Assembly (NCBI RefSeq): GCF_000772705.2 | Contig: NZ_JSBW02000027.1 | Location: 124,001-188,000 of the forward strand | Length of the DNA: 64,000 bases | Direction of reading: 5' to 3' | DNA from: Xanthomonas vasicola | GTDB lineage: Bacteria; Pseudomonadota; Gammaproteobacteria; Xanthomonadales; Xanthomonadaceae | Part shown: one piece after another, positions 53,341 through 61,132 of the stretch | Numbering within the stretch: the first letter of the stretch is position 1 | Layout of the letters: the number at the start of each line of letters is the position of its first letter | Translations under genes and position numbers: made by a program | The notes under the pieces: model-generated | The model's database searches: none | What the model saw: the letters and a program-made list of their open reading frames with translations, nothing else | Told to the model about the DNA's origin: nothing

Positions 53341-54063
53341 GAATCCACTCTGCAGGCCTACGCAGACGGCGCGTTGACACCCGACCAGGCCCGACGCGTC
53401 GAAGCCGCGCTCGCGGCAGATCCGCAGCGGGCTGCGGACGTGCGCCAGTTGCAGCAGGTCAAAGCGCGACTACGTAACGGCTATGCATCGGTGCTCGAGG
53501 AACCCATCCCGGCGCACTTGCTGGATGCGGCACGACAACGCCCGCCGGCATCGCCGCAGAGCGCTGTCATCACGGGCGCCGCCCAGATTCAAGCGCAGAC
53601 GCCGGCAACGCGGCGGCACGCAACGCAGCGTTGGGCCGTACCCAGTTCGATCGCGGCCGCGCTGCTGATTGGCCTCTGGCTCTGGCAACGCCAGCCGCCG
53701 CAGCCTGCGCCATCTGCCGTGCTGGCCGAGCAAGGGTACGATGCCAGCGCTGCACTTGCGCTGGCGCTGGACCGTCTTCCTTCCAGCGAGCAGCAGGGCA
53801 AGGTTCGCATGGGCCTGAGTTTTCGCGCGCGCGATAGACGCTATTGCCGCAGCTTTTCGCTGCAATCCAGCCACGCTGGATTAGCTTGTCGTCAGGGTGA
53901 GCGTTGGCGCATCGAACTGGTTTCGCCACTGCAGCCGCAGGGCAACAACAGCGAGTTGCGCATGGCCTCCAGCACACTGCCGACAGCCTTATTGGATGCC
54001 ATCGACGGCCAGGCCCTCAACGCCGAAGGCGAGCGCAATGCGCGCAACCATCACTGGCGTTAA
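53326..54063 (+). CDS. Single-pass anti-sigma factor-like membrane protein
   Basis: A 245-residue protein from a GTG at 53326. The cytoplasmic head MKAINESTLQAYADGALTPDQARRVEAALAADPQRAADVRQL resembles the anti-sigma zinc-finger-like domain but lacks the HxxxCxxC cysteines; a transmembrane helix (SSIAAALLIGLWLWQ, about residues 106-120) precedes a periplasmic domain with two Cys (YCRSFSL, LACRQG). It would hold the neighbouring sigma factor at the membrane. It overlaps the sigma coding region and is intact although the sigma gene is not. Confidence 0.82.
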   Translation: MKAINESTLQAYADGALTPDQARRVEAALAADPQRAADVRQLQQVKARLRNGYASVLEEPIPAHLLDAARQRPPASPQSAVITGAAQIQAQTPATRRHATQRWAVPSSIAAALLIGLWLWQRQPPQPAPSAVLAEQGYDASAALALALDRLPSSEQQGKVRMGLSFRARDRRYCRSFSLQSSHAGLACRQGERWRIELVSPLQPQGNNSELRMASSTLPTALLDAIDGQALNAEGERNARNHHWR

Positions 54064-54154
54064 CCCGCGCGCCGAATGCACTCCGGCGCTGGCGTGTAGC
54101 GCACCGGCCCTCGACCGCGAACCGCACGACAATGTTCGCACCGTCCGGCAGTGC

Positions 54155-54655
54155 TCATTCGGAGATCGCGTCTACACCATCAAGCATCTTCTTCAACAGC
54201 TTCTCCAAACGCACTTGCTCGGCCTCGCTCATGCTGGCCGTTTCTGCATTCACCAACGTGCAGACATCGGGCAACAGGCTTTCGATCAAGGCCAACCCCG
54301 CAGGCAGCATGGTCAATACGATTTTGCGTCGATCGTCCGGGCTACCCGAACGCGTAATCATCCCCTTTTCGCACAGCTGATCGGTGAGCCGGGTAATGTT
54401 GGCTGGTTTTTCGCTGGCGGCTTCGGCTACCTCGGTCGGCGTAATCGCTTGCGCAGGTGTGCCGTAAAGCATCATCAGAATCTCGTATTCCGGCGGACTG
54501 ATGCCATACGGCTTGAGCAGCGTGCAGCCCTGCGTATGCAGTCGCTTGTAGAGATGCTTGATCAGTCTCACCAGCATTGCCGGCTCCCGCGGGAACGCCG
54601 GATAACGCACGCAGGTATGGTCCACGCGACTTGCGGTTGGATCGAAACTACTCAT
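54155..54655 (-). CDS. MarR-family transcriptional regulator
   Basis: A 166-residue winged-helix regulator. KPYGISPPEYEILMMLYGTPAQAITPTEVAEAASEKPANITRLTDQLCEKGMITRSGSPDDRRKIVLTML covers the recognition helix and the conserved wing (DDRRK). MarR proteins respond to phenolics, antibiotics or oxidants and usually repress nearby transport or detoxification genes. It follows the DUF3298 lipoprotein gene by 66 bases on the same strand. No operator is obvious. Confidence 0.93.
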   Translation of the reverse strand: MSSFDPTASRVDHTCVRYPAFPREPAMLVRLIKHLYKRLHTQGCTLLKPYGISPPEYEILMMLYGTPAQAITPTEVAEAASEKPANITRLTDQLCEKGMITRSGSPDDRRKIVLTMLPAGLALIESLLPDVCTLVNAETASMSEAEQVRLEKLLKKMLDGVDAISE

Positions 54656-54721
54656 ATCACCCGTCGGATTGCATTACTGAATGGCCCAGCCATTCAATCA
54701 CATCATGCTCAGCGCAACACC

Positions 54722-55567
54722 TCAGCGAGCGAAGAGATGTACATATTCCGGTGCGACCCAAGGCAATAACATGGTGGCAGCAACCTCTGCCGTTTGCGTG
54801 CCATCCGAGTATGGGCCCACGTGATATGGCGGAAACACGAACCTCACCGCAGTAATCTGCCCGCTCGCATCCAAGACCGGGACGAATTGCGCAAAATTAT
54901 CCACTTGCGCTGAAGTACCTTCGGCAATCATGCGATCGGCCGATGCAACCTGCTCTGCCTGCTCTTCGACCGGCACGCGATCCGCTTGGACGCGCTGGGT
55001 CGCTGCAGCATGTAATTGCGCCGCCACCTCGCCACCGATCTTTTCCCAGCCTGCCGGGTCAGGAATCAGCGCCTGCGCGGTCAATTGCTTGCGCTCCTTG
55101 ACCAACCAGACGAAGCGCGCCACCAGCGGCTCGGCATGCGCACCGCCAGTGTATCTACTGCCGTCGGCGGAAATCACGATCAGGTCAGGGGTCTGCAACA
55201 TGGTCTCGAACGCCAGCGACAATTCATACGGCGCGGCCGGCTTGTCGTTGCCCAGGCCGGACACGGCCTGCATCAGCTCGGCGCGCGCATCCTGCGCATA
55301 GCCGCGAAGCAGCGCAGTGAGTTCCGGATACGCATCCAGCCCGTGCGGATAGCTGATGCCAATCATGTAGGCGGGCGCATGTTCGATCACATCTTGCAGC
55401 GGTCCGCTCTCTACGACGGTCGGCTCTGCAGGCGGTGCTGCCGCGGCCGCTGTATCGGCTGCAGGCTCGCTCGGCTCTGCGGTTGCTGGTTCGCGTTGCG
55501 TACACCCTGCCAACACGCCCAGCACCAACAAGCCCTGTACTGCCTTCACTCCAAACAACCGCCCCAT
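54722..55567 (-). CDS. DUF3298/DUF4163-type lipoprotein (RsiV-like domain)
   Basis: A 281-residue lipoprotein: LLVLGVLAGCTQRE is a signal with lipobox, then a Pro/Ala-rich linker (residues about 25-50), then a DUF4163-like part and a DUF3298 part with ISADGSRYTGGAHAE and FVFPPYHVGPYSDGTQTAEV. The YTGGAH and PYxVGPYxxG motifs are diagnostic. In Bacillus RsiV this domain binds lysozyme; whether that holds here is unknown. It lies upstream of marR and 50 bases downstream of the GNAT gene on the same strand. Confidence 0.88.
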   Translation of the reverse strand: MGRLFGVKAVQGLLVLGVLAGCTQREPATAEPSEPAADTAAAAAPPAEPTVVESGPLQDVIEHAPAYMIGISYPHGLDAYPELTALLRGYAQDARAELMQAVSGLGNDKPAAPYELSLAFETMLQTPDLIVISADGSRYTGGAHAEPLVARFVWLVKERKQLTAQALIPDPAGWEKIGGEVAAQLHAAATQRVQADRVPVEEQAEQVASADRMIAEGTSAQVDNFAQFVPVLDASGQITAVRFVFPPYHVGPYSDGTQTAEVAATMLLPWVAPEYVHLFAR

Positions 55568-55617
55568 TACCGCCCGCTCCCCTGATTCATAGTGTTACGA
55601 AAAGACGCGTTTGCTAG

Positions 55618-55905
55618 TCAAGCCAGCAGATCCTGAAATTGCGGATGTCGCCGCACATAAGCATCGGCATAACTGCAGGCCGGCACCACTTTCAAACCGC
55701 TTTGGCGTGCATAGTTCAGAGCAGCCTCGACCAACACTGCAGCGATACCGCGTCCGCCGATCGCGTCTGGCACCTGCGTGTGGGTGATGGTCATGATCTC
55801 ACCCTCGCGGCGATACGCCAGCTCGGCGCGATGTCCATCGGTGTCTATGGTGAAACGCTGCTGGGCCAGATCGTGTTCTGCGTGCACTGTCGACGCCTCT
55901 TTCAT
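55618..55905 (-). CDS. GNAT-like N-acetyltransferase (YidJ/NATD1-type)
   Basis: A 95-residue small acetyltransferase-like protein: FTIDTDGHRAELAYRREGEIMTITHTQVPDAIGGRGIAAVLVEAALNYARQSGLKVVPACSYADAYVRRHPQFQDLL. The GRGIAAVLV segment is the acetyl-CoA loop, and the CSYADAYVRRHP end defines the NATD1/YjdJ group. I use the ATG at 55905 (MKEASTV), giving the typical family length; upstream in-frame ATGs at 55932 and 56016 exist. Substrate unknown. Confidence 0.85.
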   Translation of the reverse strand: MKEASTVHAEHDLAQQRFTIDTDGHRAELAYRREGEIMTITHTQVPDAIGGRGIAAVLVEAALNYARQSGLKVVPACSYADAYVRRHPQFQDLLA

Positions 55906-56115
55906 TGTCTGCGCCAAGCAGGCAGTGGTCATCAGTGTGACTAGCGCGATGCCGCGCCTGCGTGAAAGTGAATCGATGCTGTGATCGGCCGCGCAGCTTG
56001 CAGAAGGCGCCCTCAAGTTCGTTCGGAAGGCGCCGATAGCTGACCCGAAGGCAATCGCTGCAATCGCTCTGCGGAAGCCGCCAACGTCTTCGCCTATCTA
56101 AGAAGGAGCCACCGC

Positions 56116-56304
56116 ATGAACCACGATTCGGCCGGACACAGCGCAGACAGCGACAGCTCGTTGCTGGAAAACTTGTTCCAGTTCGCCCTCAAAGGCGATA
56201 CCCACAATCCGGATTTCACGCAGCTCAACGATACGGTGTACGAGCGCCTGCAGCAGGCCTACGGCGTGGCATCCAGCGCTGACAAGGAACGCAACGCGGC
56301 CTGA
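56116..56304 (+). CDS. Small hypothetical protein
   Basis: A 62-residue acidic protein, MNHDSAGHSADSDSSLLENLFQFALKGDTHNPDFTQLNDTVYERLQQAYG, with a strong AAGGAG at proper distance from the ATG, which is the main reason for calling it. It is helical after a polar start and has no signal peptide. I do not recognise a family with known role. It stands alone between the GNAT gene (opposite strand) and an empty stretch. Confidence 0.65.
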   Translation: MNHDSAGHSADSDSSLLENLFQFALKGDTHNPDFTQLNDTVYERLQQAYGVASSADKERNAA

Positions 56305-56715
56305 GTGGCGTCGTTGCGCGGTGGCGGTCTCGTCCGCTGCGCAGTCGTTGATCACATCAGCAAGCCGACGACGGCTGCAGACCGACGGCGTGCCTGAAAC
56401 CGGAACAAAGCAGAGGTGCAGGCTAGTCAGGCATCGCTGCACCTGCCCCGTGACTGCGCGACCCTCTTGCAAGCCGCGGTCATCGCCAAGCCCCGCACCA
56501 TCACGCATCGGGCCCGGCTCTGCGTTGTCAAACCCGCTCGTTATCCGCTTCCCGCAACGGCCCCGTCCGTTCGAACCTGCTGCCGTCGAGCGCCACATTG
56601 CGCTTGCTGCAACTACGGTTCGCGCCAAGCGACGCCTCAGAAACATCCGCTATCAACAGACGACTGCAGGTAGGCCGGCGGCCTTACACCAGCGCGACCG
56701 CCTTACCAGCCCCGC
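56305..56715. other. Intergenic stretch, no supported gene
   Basis: About 410 bases between the small plus-strand gene and the end of the rhomboid gene. Frames exist on both strands, but none has a family match I recognise or a ribosome-binding site. No clear terminator hairpin for either neighbour. Confidence 0.5.
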
Positions 56716-57324
56716 TCACCCGAAGCGCGGATTGGACAGCTGCTCCAAAAACACCTGCCACACGCGCGGCTCCATGATCAGCATGAACATCACGCCGAAC
56801 GCGGCGCCGGCCAGATGCGCACTGTGGTTGATGCGGTCGCCGCCACGGCGATCCATCCACAGGCTGTAGCCCACATAGAACACCGCATAGAGGATCGCCG
56901 GCGCCGGAATGAATAGCACCAGGATGATCGTCCATGGCTGCAGCAGGATGAAGGCGAACAACACCGCCGAGACCGCGCCGGACGCACCCAGACTGAGGTA
57001 ATTCGGATTCTTCTGATTCTTCAGGTAGCTCGGCAGGATCGAGACCACCAGTGCAGCAAGATAGAACAACGGATAGGTCAGCACGCTGCCGGTGAGCTCG
57101 GCCATCACGTTCTCGATCACCCGGCCGAAGAAAAACAGCGTCACCATGTTGAAGACCAGGTGTCCCAGGTCGGCATGGATAAAGCCGTAGGTCACCAGGC
57201 GGTCGTACTGCTTGTGCTTGTCCACCGCCGGCGGCCACAGGATCAGCCGGTCGCTCAACTTGCGGTTGTTGAACGCCATCCACGAGACGATGCCGGTGAT
57301 GGCGATCAGGATCAGGGTAATCAT
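56716..57324 (-). CDS. Rhomboid-family intramembrane serine protease
   Basis: A 202-residue six-helix membrane protein. The catalytic Ser lies in LSLGASGAVSAVLFAF and the catalytic His in NHSAHLAGAAFG; TYGFIHADLGHLVFNMVTLFFFG is the L1/TM2 family block. It cleaves membrane-spanning segments. I chose the ATG at 57324 (GAGG upstream); a longer frame overlaps the transporter gene. It starts 7 bases after the POT transporter stop on the same strand, so the two are likely one operon. Confidence 0.92.
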   Translation of the reverse strand: MITLILIAITGIVSWMAFNNRKLSDRLILWPPAVDKHKQYDRLVTYGFIHADLGHLVFNMVTLFFFGRVIENVMAELTGSVLTYPLFYLAALVVSILPSYLKNQKNPNYLSLGASGAVSAVLFAFILLQPWTIILVLFIPAPAILYAVFYVGYSLWMDRRGGDRINHSAHLAGAAFGVMFMLIMEPRVWQVFLEQLSNPRFG

Positions 57325-57331
57325 GCAGACC

Positions 57332-58897
57332 TCAGGCAGTACGGTAATTGTCGACCATGCGATACCGGCGCGCATACAGGCCGAAGGCCAGTGCCGCCAG
57401 GAATGCAAACGCCGCGAAGAAGAACATCAAAAATGCCGCTTCGCTGAGCCCAGTATCGGCGATATGCGCGGTCACCGTCTCATTGCGCACCGCCACGTTC
57501 GATAACAACACCCACAGGTTGCCGACAGTGGTGGTGAGATACCAGAAACTCATCACCACGCCCTTCATCGAGGGCGGCGCCTGGCTGTAGGCAAACTCAA
57601 TGCCGGTGGCCGACACCAGCACCTCGCCAAAGGTGAGCAGCGCATACGGCAGGATCTGCCAAGCGATGTGCATCGGCTCGCCGCCATCCATGACCACCTG
57701 GATCGCCCCCACCGCAATCCAGGCCACGCCACTGAAGGCGATGCCGCTGGTCATGCGGCGCAGCGGTGTCGGCTCCCAGCCGCCACGGCGTAGCAGCGGA
57801 TACAGCACCAGGTTGTTGAAGGGAATCAGCAGCATTACCAGCAGCGGATTGAGCGCCTGCATCTGCGAGGCGGTGAACCAGGCCGGCATGGTCATCTCGC
57901 GCCCCTGCAGCACCCAGGTCGACGCCTTCTGGTCGAACAATGAGAAGAACGGCGTCACCAGCGCAAAGATCACCAGCACCCGTAACAGTGCGCGCACGCC
58001 TTCCACCGCAACGACCGGATGCGTGCCGCGGGCACGCTCCAGCTGCCACCAGGTGCCGCCGCCGATGCCGGCCAACAACAACACCAGCGCGATGCACAGG
58101 CACACCACGATGCCCAATTGCTCGACAAGCGCCAACCCAGCCAGCGCCAGTAGCACCGAAGCGACTGCCAGCATCAGGCCAGGACGGCCCTGCCCCGGCG
58201 CATGCGCCAGCAATGCAGTACGCACCACCGCGCCGAAGCCATGCGGATCCTTCGGCGGCAGCGGCACCAGCACATAGCGCTTGCGCCCCAACCAAAACAC
58301 CAGGGTGGCCACGAACATCAGGATGCCGGGAATACCGAATGCCCAGGCCGGGCCAAGATTCTTCAGCGCCAGCGGAATCAGTAGCGAGGCGAACAACGAG
58401 CCGAAATTGATGATCCAGTAAAAGGCGTCGAACACCACCTTGGCCAAGTGCTTGTTGGACTGGTCGAACTGGTCGCCCATGAACGAGGCCACCAGCGGTT
58501 TGATCCCACCTGCGCCCAGCGCAATCAGGCCGAGGCCGACGAAGAACCCGTCGCGGCTGCCTTCGAACAACGCAAGACAGGCATGCCCGGCGCAATAAAT
58601 CAGACTGAACCACAGAATGGTGTTGTATTTGCCGAAAAAGCGGTCGGCCAGCCAGCCGCCCAGCAGCGGGAAGAAATACACCCCAATCATGAAACTGTGC
58701 AGGATGTGCTTAGCCTCGGCTTCGCGCCCGGGGCCGCTGATTTCCTGCAGCAACAGCGAGGTGATCAGGAACTGCACCAGGATATTGCGCATGCCGTAGA
58801 AGCTGAAACGCTCGCAGGCTTCGTTGCCGATGATGAAAGGAATCTGGCGCGGCAGCCGCGCGCCGGCAGTAACGCCTGGCGAGATGGAGGTGGTCAA
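57332..58897 (-). CDS. Proton-dependent oligopeptide transporter (POT/PTR family)
   Basis: A roughly 521-residue MFS-type peptide/H+ symporter with about 14 helices. ACERFSFYGMRNILVQFL is the ExxERFxYY family motif; GGWLADRFFGKYNTI and GAGGIKPLVASFMGDQFDQ follow. It imports di- and tripeptides. The start is uncertain: I prefer the TTG at 58897 (MTTSISPGVTAGARLPRQIP), since the frame from a GTG at 58945 contains a probable -10 element. A downstream rhomboid gene is coupled by a 7-base gap. Confidence 0.9.
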   Translation of the reverse strand: MTTSISPGVTAGARLPRQIPFIIGNEACERFSFYGMRNILVQFLITSLLLQEISGPGREAEAKHILHSFMIGVYFFPLLGGWLADRFFGKYNTILWFSLIYCAGHACLALFEGSRDGFFVGLGLIALGAGGIKPLVASFMGDQFDQSNKHLAKVVFDAFYWIINFGSLFASLLIPLALKNLGPAWAFGIPGILMFVATLVFWLGRKRYVLVPLPPKDPHGFGAVVRTALLAHAPGQGRPGLMLAVASVLLALAGLALVEQLGIVVCLCIALVLLLAGIGGGTWWQLERARGTHPVVAVEGVRALLRVLVIFALVTPFFSLFDQKASTWVLQGREMTMPAWFTASQMQALNPLLVMLLIPFNNLVLYPLLRRGGWEPTPLRRMTSGIAFSGVAWIAVGAIQVVMDGGEPMHIAWQILPYALLTFGEVLVSATGIEFAYSQAPPSMKGVVMSFWYLTTTVGNLWVLLSNVAVRNETVTAHIADTGLSEAAFLMFFFAAFAFLAALAFGLYARRYRMVDNYRTA

Positions 58898-59252
58898 AGG
58901 CAGTCCGGCGATGCTGAAAACAAGCCCTATCCTACCGGCGCGCACCCGCCGGCCGCCATTGCTCGCCCGAGCCGCCGTGCGCGACGCTGGGCGGGTGCAG
59001 ATGGCGATGTTCCTCCAGGCAATCGCAATATCCTGTGGTTACCCGCCATCTTGATGGCATCACCATTGCGCCGAATTCGCGCTGCCTACACCTGTTTCCA
59101 CCTCGCTCGCGTGGCAATGGGCATAACTTGTCGCGCCCGCTTGAGATCCGCGTGCTGCACGGGTCGCAGTGACACCATGACGCAGTGCAGATTGGCCTTG
59201 CACGCTGGCTCGGCTACATTGCAAACGTTTTCCTGGAACACTGGACCGCTGG
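58898..59252. other. Divergent promoter region between POT transporter and M14 peptidase genes
   Basis: About 355 bases separate two divergent genes for peptide use. No frame here is convincing. The minus-strand sequence TAGGAT (58931-58936) could be the -10 element of the transporter gene. I see no clear symmetric operator. Confidence 0.45.
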
Positions 59253-61022
59253 ATGCCCCGCTTCACCCGCCTGGCCCTGAGCCTGTTGCTACTGACTTCC
59301 GCCCCTGCCGCCCTGGCTGCCGCGCCGCTGACCACGCAGGCAGAGCGCAGCGGTTTCGTGCAGACCGGGCGCTACGACGAAGTCATCGCGCTGTGCGATG
59401 GGTTTGCGCAGCGCTATCCTCAGGCGGTGCGCTGCATCCAGTTCGGTACCACCCCGGAAGGGCGGCCGATGAAGGCCTTGGTCGCCTCCACCAGTGGCGC
59501 GCTCGACGCGCAATCGGCAACGCAGCGCAAACTGCCGGTGGTGCTGATCCAGGGCGGCATCCATGCCGGCGAGATCGATGGCAAGGACGCGGGCTTTCTG
59601 GCGCTGAGCGAGTTGCTCGACGGCAAGACCGGCAACGGTGTGCTCGACAAGGTCGTGTGGGTGTTTGTGCCGGTGTTCAACGTGGATGGGCATGAGCGCT
59701 TCGGTGCCTGGAACCGCCCCAACCAGCGTGGCCCCGAACAGATGGGCTGGCGTACCACCGCGCAGAACCTCAATCTCAACCGCGATTACGTCAAGGCCGA
59801 TGCGCCGGAAATGCAGGCGATGCTGCAACTGGTGCAACAGTGGGACCCGCTGATGTACGTTGACCTGCACGTCACCGATGGTGCCAAGTTCGAGCACGAT
59901 GTCTCGGTGCAGGTGGAACCGGTGCATGCCGGCGATGCGACCCTGCAGCGCGATGGCACCCGCTGGCGCGACGCAGTGCTTGCCGACCTGAAAAAACAGG
60001 GCTCGCTGCCGCTGCCGTATTACCCGTCCTTCGTGCACGAAGACGACCCCAGCTCCGGCTTTGCCGACGATGTGCCGCCGCCGCGTTTCTCGCACGGCTA
60101 TTTCCTGCTGCGCAATCGCTTCGGCATGTTGGTGGAGACGCATTCGTGGAAGGATTACCCCACGCGCGTGCGGGTCACCCGCAATGCCATTGTCTCGGTG
60201 CTGCAGCAGGCCGCACGCCATGGCACCCAGTGGCGTGCCGATGCAGTGGCTGCCGATCAACGCGCCAGGCACCTGGCTGGCACGTCCGAGCCGCTGAGCT
60301 TTGCGGCCGGCCCGGACGCGCGCACGGTCGCGTTTCGTGGCTACGCGTATACGCGCACGCCGTCGCCGATTTCCGGCGCGCTGATGACGCACTACGACGA
60401 GAGCAAGCCGCAAATCTGGAAAGTACCGCTGCGCGACCAGATCAAGCCCGATGTGGTGGTGGATGCGCCGCGCGGCGGCTATCTGATACCCGCTGCGCAA
60501 GCCGCCTTGGTTGGCGAAAAACTGCGCCTGCATGGCCTAGCGTTTCAGACGATCAACACTGCAGCCGAGCACCCGGTACAAAGCTTCCGCGCCGATCCCG
60601 TCAAGTTCGCGGCGCGCTCCAACGAAAGCCATCAGGCCGTCGAACTCAGCGGGCAATGGCGCGATGAAACTCGCGCAGTGCCGGCTGGCTCCTTGTTCGT
60701 GCCGATCGCGCAACCCAAGGCGCGTCTGGTGATGGCGATACTGGAACCGCAGGCACCGGATTCGCTGCTGCAATGGGGCTTTTTCAACACCGCGTTCGAG
60801 CGCAAGGAATACATGGAAGCCTACGTCGCCGAAGACGTGGCGCGCGACATGCTTGCGCACGATGCCGCATTGAAGGTGCAATTCGAACAGCGCATTGCCA
60901 GTGACTCGGACTTTGCCAAAAACCCGCAGGCACGCCTGGAATTTTTCGCCAAGCGCCACGCATCGTGGGATGAGCGCTACCAGCTCTACCCGGTACTCCG
61001 CACCGCGCAGACCGACTTCTAA
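59253..61022 (+). CDS. Secreted M14-family zinc carboxypeptidase
   Basis: A 589-residue exported peptidase. The signal peptide is LALSLLLLTSAPAALAAAP. Zinc ligands: GIHAGEIDGKD (HxxE, about residue 104) and His in VDLHVTDG; NLNRDY gives substrate-binding Arg, and FGMLVETHSWKDYPTRV carries the general-base Glu. The C-terminal 250 residues form an extra domain. It removes C-terminal residues from peptides in the periplasm or outside. It is divergent from the peptide transporter and upstream of the beta-glucosidase gene. Confidence 0.92.
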   Translation: MPRFTRLALSLLLLTSAPAALAAAPLTTQAERSGFVQTGRYDEVIALCDGFAQRYPQAVRCIQFGTTPEGRPMKALVASTSGALDAQSATQRKLPVVLIQGGIHAGEIDGKDAGFLALSELLDGKTGNGVLDKVVWVFVPVFNVDGHERFGAWNRPNQRGPEQMGWRTTAQNLNLNRDYVKADAPEMQAMLQLVQQWDPLMYVDLHVTDGAKFEHDVSVQVEPVHAGDATLQRDGTRWRDAVLADLKKQGSLPLPYYPSFVHEDDPSSGFADDVPPPRFSHGYFLLRNRFGMLVETHSWKDYPTRVRVTRNAIVSVLQQAARHGTQWRADAVAADQRARHLAGTSEPLSFAAGPDARTVAFRGYAYTRTPSPISGALMTHYDESKPQIWKVPLRDQIKPDVVVDAPRGGYLIPAAQAALVGEKLRLHGLAFQTINTAAEHPVQSFRADPVKFAARSNESHQAVELSGQWRDETRAVPAGSLFVPIAQPKARLVMAILEPQAPDSLLQWGFFNTAFERKEYMEAYVAEDVARDMLAHDAALKVQFEQRIASDSDFAKNPQARLEFFAKRHASWDERYQLYPVLRTAQTDF

Positions 61023-61132
61023 CCGCCCCGCCGATTCCGGCATGCGGCTGCGCGGCACCGTCGCGCGTCGCCGATTCGGGCACTTCAGTGCCCGCCACGA
61101 TTTGTCATGACCCAGCACTACAAGGACACCCC

